The notes beneath the pieces were generated by a model that saw only the letters and a list, made by a program, of their open reading frames with translations, searched no databases and was not told the DNA's origin. Positions 13,550 to 15,164 of a stretch of 15,164 bases of DNA are shown one piece after another (within the stretch, counting starts at the first letter, position 1; each line of letters begins with the position of its first letter). This DNA comes from Bacteroidales bacterium UBA4073 (GTDB taxonomy: Bacteria > Bacteroidota > Bacteroidia > Bacteroidales > Tenuifilaceae). The position numbers and the translations under genes were made by a program. The DNA is taken from NCBI GenBank assembly GCA_002383425.1, contig DFYV01000014.1:13649-28812 (forward strand). The letters run 5' to 3'.

Positions 13550-14803
13550 CTAAGGCATGGTCAATCGTATCAGATCGATACGGGTTTTATTCACCCGGAG
13601 AATTTTGAACTCAAAGTTTTCGATTTTTACTATATCGCCAGCCTTGGGAATACTCTGGTGGTAATGAAGAATAAACCCCGCAATAGTTTCATACTCATCC
13701 GATTCGGGAATATTTAGCTCATAAACCTCGTTAACATGCGAAACCTCAATTCGTCCTGAAAATATGAACTCCTTATCGGAAATCTTTTTTTCAACCAGCT
13801 CGTTCAGGTCGTGTTCATCGTCAATCTCTCCGAATATTTCTTCAATGATATCCTCAATGGTGACCAACCCAGCAGTGCCTCCGAACTCATCAACCACAAC
13901 CGCTATACTTTTATGCGTTTTAATAAAATGGGTAAGTAACTCATTGGCTTTCATGGTTTCGGGGAAGTAATCGATATCAATAATGCAATCTTTAATTGAT
14001 TGTGGTTTAAGAAAAATGGATTTTGAGTTGACGTAACCAATTATGTTATCAATGGAGTCGCGATACACAGGGAGGCGTGAATACATGGTTTCGGCATAAA
14101 GCTTTTTAAGGTGTTCCACGGAATCATCCATGGCGATTGCCTCGATATCGGTTCGGGGAATCATGCAGTCGCGAATTCGCACCTCCGAAAAGTCGAGTGC
14201 CTTCTGGAATATTTTTAGGTCCTGCTCATCGCTTTTATCCTCGGCTGATGCTGCCTGCTCCACAAGATGGTCCAGATCGACCTTGCTGAAAATCCGCTGT
14301 TCCTCTAACCTTTTTATCTTCATTCTAAAAAACAACCGTAAAATCCAGTACGATAGCCATGCCATGAATTTACTGATAGGATAAAATGCTATGTAAAAGA
14401 TAAGAATCGGTACCGAAAAAAAATTTAACAGCCCATTGGCATACTGACGGAATATTGATTTTGGGAGAAACTCTCCGGTAAGCAGGATTACCGCTGTGGC
14501 AATAAGGGTTTGGATAAGCAAAAGCAGCAATGGATACTGGTTTAGCTGCCCAAGTAAAGAGGTTAAAAGGTTAGCGGTTGCAATACCATAAATTACGTTG
14601 GTGATATTGTTGCCAACCAGCATGGTTGCAATAAACTGCTCCTTATTTTTATAGAATATATTGATAATTCGTGAGGTTAGATGGCCATGCTTCCGTTCAA
14701 GTTCAAATCGTAGCTTGTTTGAGGATACAAAGGCAATTTCAACCCCCGAAAAAAAAGCCGAAAACATTATAGCAACCGCTATAACCAGTAGCTGTGTACC
14801 CAT
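13550..14803 (-). CDS. CNNM/CBS/CorC-HlyC family membrane protein (hemolysin-like transporter)
   Basis: The 417-residue protein has the full CorC/HlyC layout. A CNNM (DUF21) membrane domain covers about 1-165, with SGVEIAF (19-25), GNNITNV (64-70) and GEFLPKS (110-116). A pair of CBS domains follows: CBS1 at about 211-265 (RDCMIPRTDIEAI ... SRLPVYRDSIDNIIGYV) and CBS2 at about 270-330 (VVVDEFGGTAGLVTIEDIIEEIFGEI). The C-terminal CorC_HlyC domain lies at about 345-415. Relatives are linked to Mg2+ or Co2+ efflux and homeostasis, with the CBS pair binding adenine nucleotides; the hemolysin label is historical. A Bacteroidota paralogue, GldE, has the same layout and is linked to gliding, but the usual gldD neighbour is absent. 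The ATG lies 5 nt after the stop of a 63-aa membrane protein gene, so the two are probably co-expressed. Confidence 0.9.
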   Translation of the reverse strand: MGTQLLVIAVAIMFSAFFSGVEIAFVSSNKLRFELERKHGHLTSRIINIFYKNKEQFIATMLVGNNITNVIYGIATANLLTSLLGQLNQYPLLLLLIQTLIATAVILLTGEFLPKSIFRQYANGLLNFFSVPILIFYIAFYPISKFMAWLSYWILRLFFRMKIKRLEEQRIFSKVDLDHLVEQAASAEDKSDEQDLKIFQKALDFSEVRIRDCMIPRTDIEAIAMDDSVEHLKKLYAETMYSRLPVYRDSIDNIIGYVNSKSIFLKPQSIKDCIIDIDYFPETMKANELLTHFIKTHKSIAVVVDEFGGTAGLVTIEDIIEEIFGEIDDEHDLNELVEKKISDKEFIFSGRIEVSHVNEVYELNIPESDEYETIAGFILHYHQSIPKAGDIVKIENFEFKILRVNKTRIDLIRLTMP

Positions 14804-14808
14804 AAAGT

Positions 14809-15000
14809 TTACTGCTGATTCTCCAATCTCTTACGCCTATTCCTTCTCAGAAAATACATAAGTAAGGCTACAACAGCCAGTACAAAAAACACATAGCTAG
14901 TACTAAACCCAACTTTAACGGTAGCCCAAACCCCTAAACCAAGGCAAAACAATGAAAGGGCAAGCCAAATTTGTTCAAGGATGAATGCCAGCTTATTCAT
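14809..15000 (-). CDS. Small two-helix membrane protein next to CorC/HlyC
   Basis: A 63-residue product begins at the ATG at 15000 (MNKLAFILEQIWLALS). It has two hydrophobic helices (about 8-26 and 32-50) joined by a short turn and ends in a strongly basic tail RRNRRKRLENQQ, which by the positive-inside rule places both ends in the cytoplasm. The frame is open upstream to 15057, but that longer start would run into the terminator hairpin at 15044-15065 and adds a non-membrane segment, so the internal ATG is preferred. The stop is 5 nt before the CorC/HlyC start, the spacing of translationally coupled partners. I know no named family for it. It could be a small accessory subunit of the CNNM protein; only position supports this. 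Confidence 0.7.
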   Translation of the reverse strand: MNKLAFILEQIWLALSLFCLGLGVWATVKVGFSTSYVFFVLAVVALLMYFLRRNRRKRLENQQ

Positions 15001-15036
15001 GCGAAAAGATAAATTGGTTTCAAAAGGTAAAGTTAC

Positions 15037-15065
15037 AAAAAAAGGATTGTAAATCAATACAACCC
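15037..15065 (-). terminator. Intrinsic terminator for a gene beyond the right edge
   Basis: On the - strand GGGTTGTA (15065-15058) pairs with TACAATCC (15051-15044) through eight pairs, one of them a G-T wobble, around a six-base loop. Seven Ts (15043-15037) follow. It would end a leftward transcript coming from outside the window, and it precedes the 63-aa gene by 36 nt. A TACCTTTTG in that gap could be a loose -7 box for the small gene. Confidence 0.7.
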
Positions 15066-15137
15066 TTTTCGACTAATAATATAGCAACGCAAATTAACAA
15101 AAAAATAGGATAAAAGAGACATATAATTTCTTTAAGG

Positions 15138-15164
15138 TTGAGGCGTTAGACGTTGTTCGTTGTT
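15138..15164 (-). repeat. Heptamer repeat fragment at the right edge
   Basis: Read on the - strand in sevens: (G)AACAAC, GAACAAC, GTCTAAC, GCCTCAA. GAACAAC is the same unit as at 844-918, and TCTAAC matches the left-edge units. The array runs off the window, so its full length is unknown. Confidence 0.65.

Noticed and set aside
13550..14803. Assignment as gliding protein GldE
   Set aside because: The domain layout is shared by all CorC/HlyC proteins and the usual gld neighbours are missing, so the general name is safer.

Overview
The window looks like chromosomal DNA of a Bacteroidota species, probably from the Bacteroidales/Marinilabiliales side. The signs are TAnnTTTG-type -7 promoter boxes, weak Shine-Dalgarno sequences, moderate-to-low GC, a pair of glycine-lipid acyltransferase genes (glsA/glsB type), a DUF5723 outer-membrane protein, a PD40/OmpA fusion, the long Bacteroidota form of amidophosphoribosyltransferase, and signal peptides cut just before Gln. 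No tRNA, rRNA, CRISPR array or intact insertion sequence was seen.

Layout. The left arm (1-2951) is read on the + strand: a secreted SPOR-domain protein (142-603), about 450 nt of mostly repeat DNA made of 7-nt units (604-1052), and a 632-aa PurF-like enzyme (1053-2951). Everything from 3083 to the right end is read on the - strand, so the two halves converge around 2952-3082. In transcription order (right to left) the - strand holds: a 63-aa two-helix membrane protein with a CNNM/CBS/CorC-HlyC protein (15000-13550); a PpiD-type periplasmic folding factor with its own promoter and terminator (13431-11326, terminator 11275-11309); a three-gene outer-envelope cluster of lipoprotein, DUF5723 barrel and propeller/CRD-like/OmpA protein (11112-5630); a 15-bp hairpin followed by a MarC-family membrane protein (5568-4957); and the acyltransferase pair (4884-3083) behind a good -7 box.

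The shared theme is cell-envelope biogenesis: peptidoglycan binding (SPOR and OmpA domains), outer-membrane protein folding (PpiD), membrane lipid synthesis (GlsA/GlsB) and integral membrane proteins of poorly known role (MarC, CorC/HlyC). PurF is the only clear housekeeping metabolic gene.

The most interesting points are: (i) the lipoprotein + DUF5723 + propeller/OmpA cluster, a candidate outer-membrane complex of unknown function with four tandem ~90-residue repeats in its peptidoglycan-anchored member; (ii) arrays of heptanucleotide repeats whose sequence drifts unit by unit, one internal and related ones at both window ends; (iii) two hairpins placed directly before start codons (purF-like and marC). 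I did not find a convincing defence, mobile or biosynthetic system that would count as wholly new.
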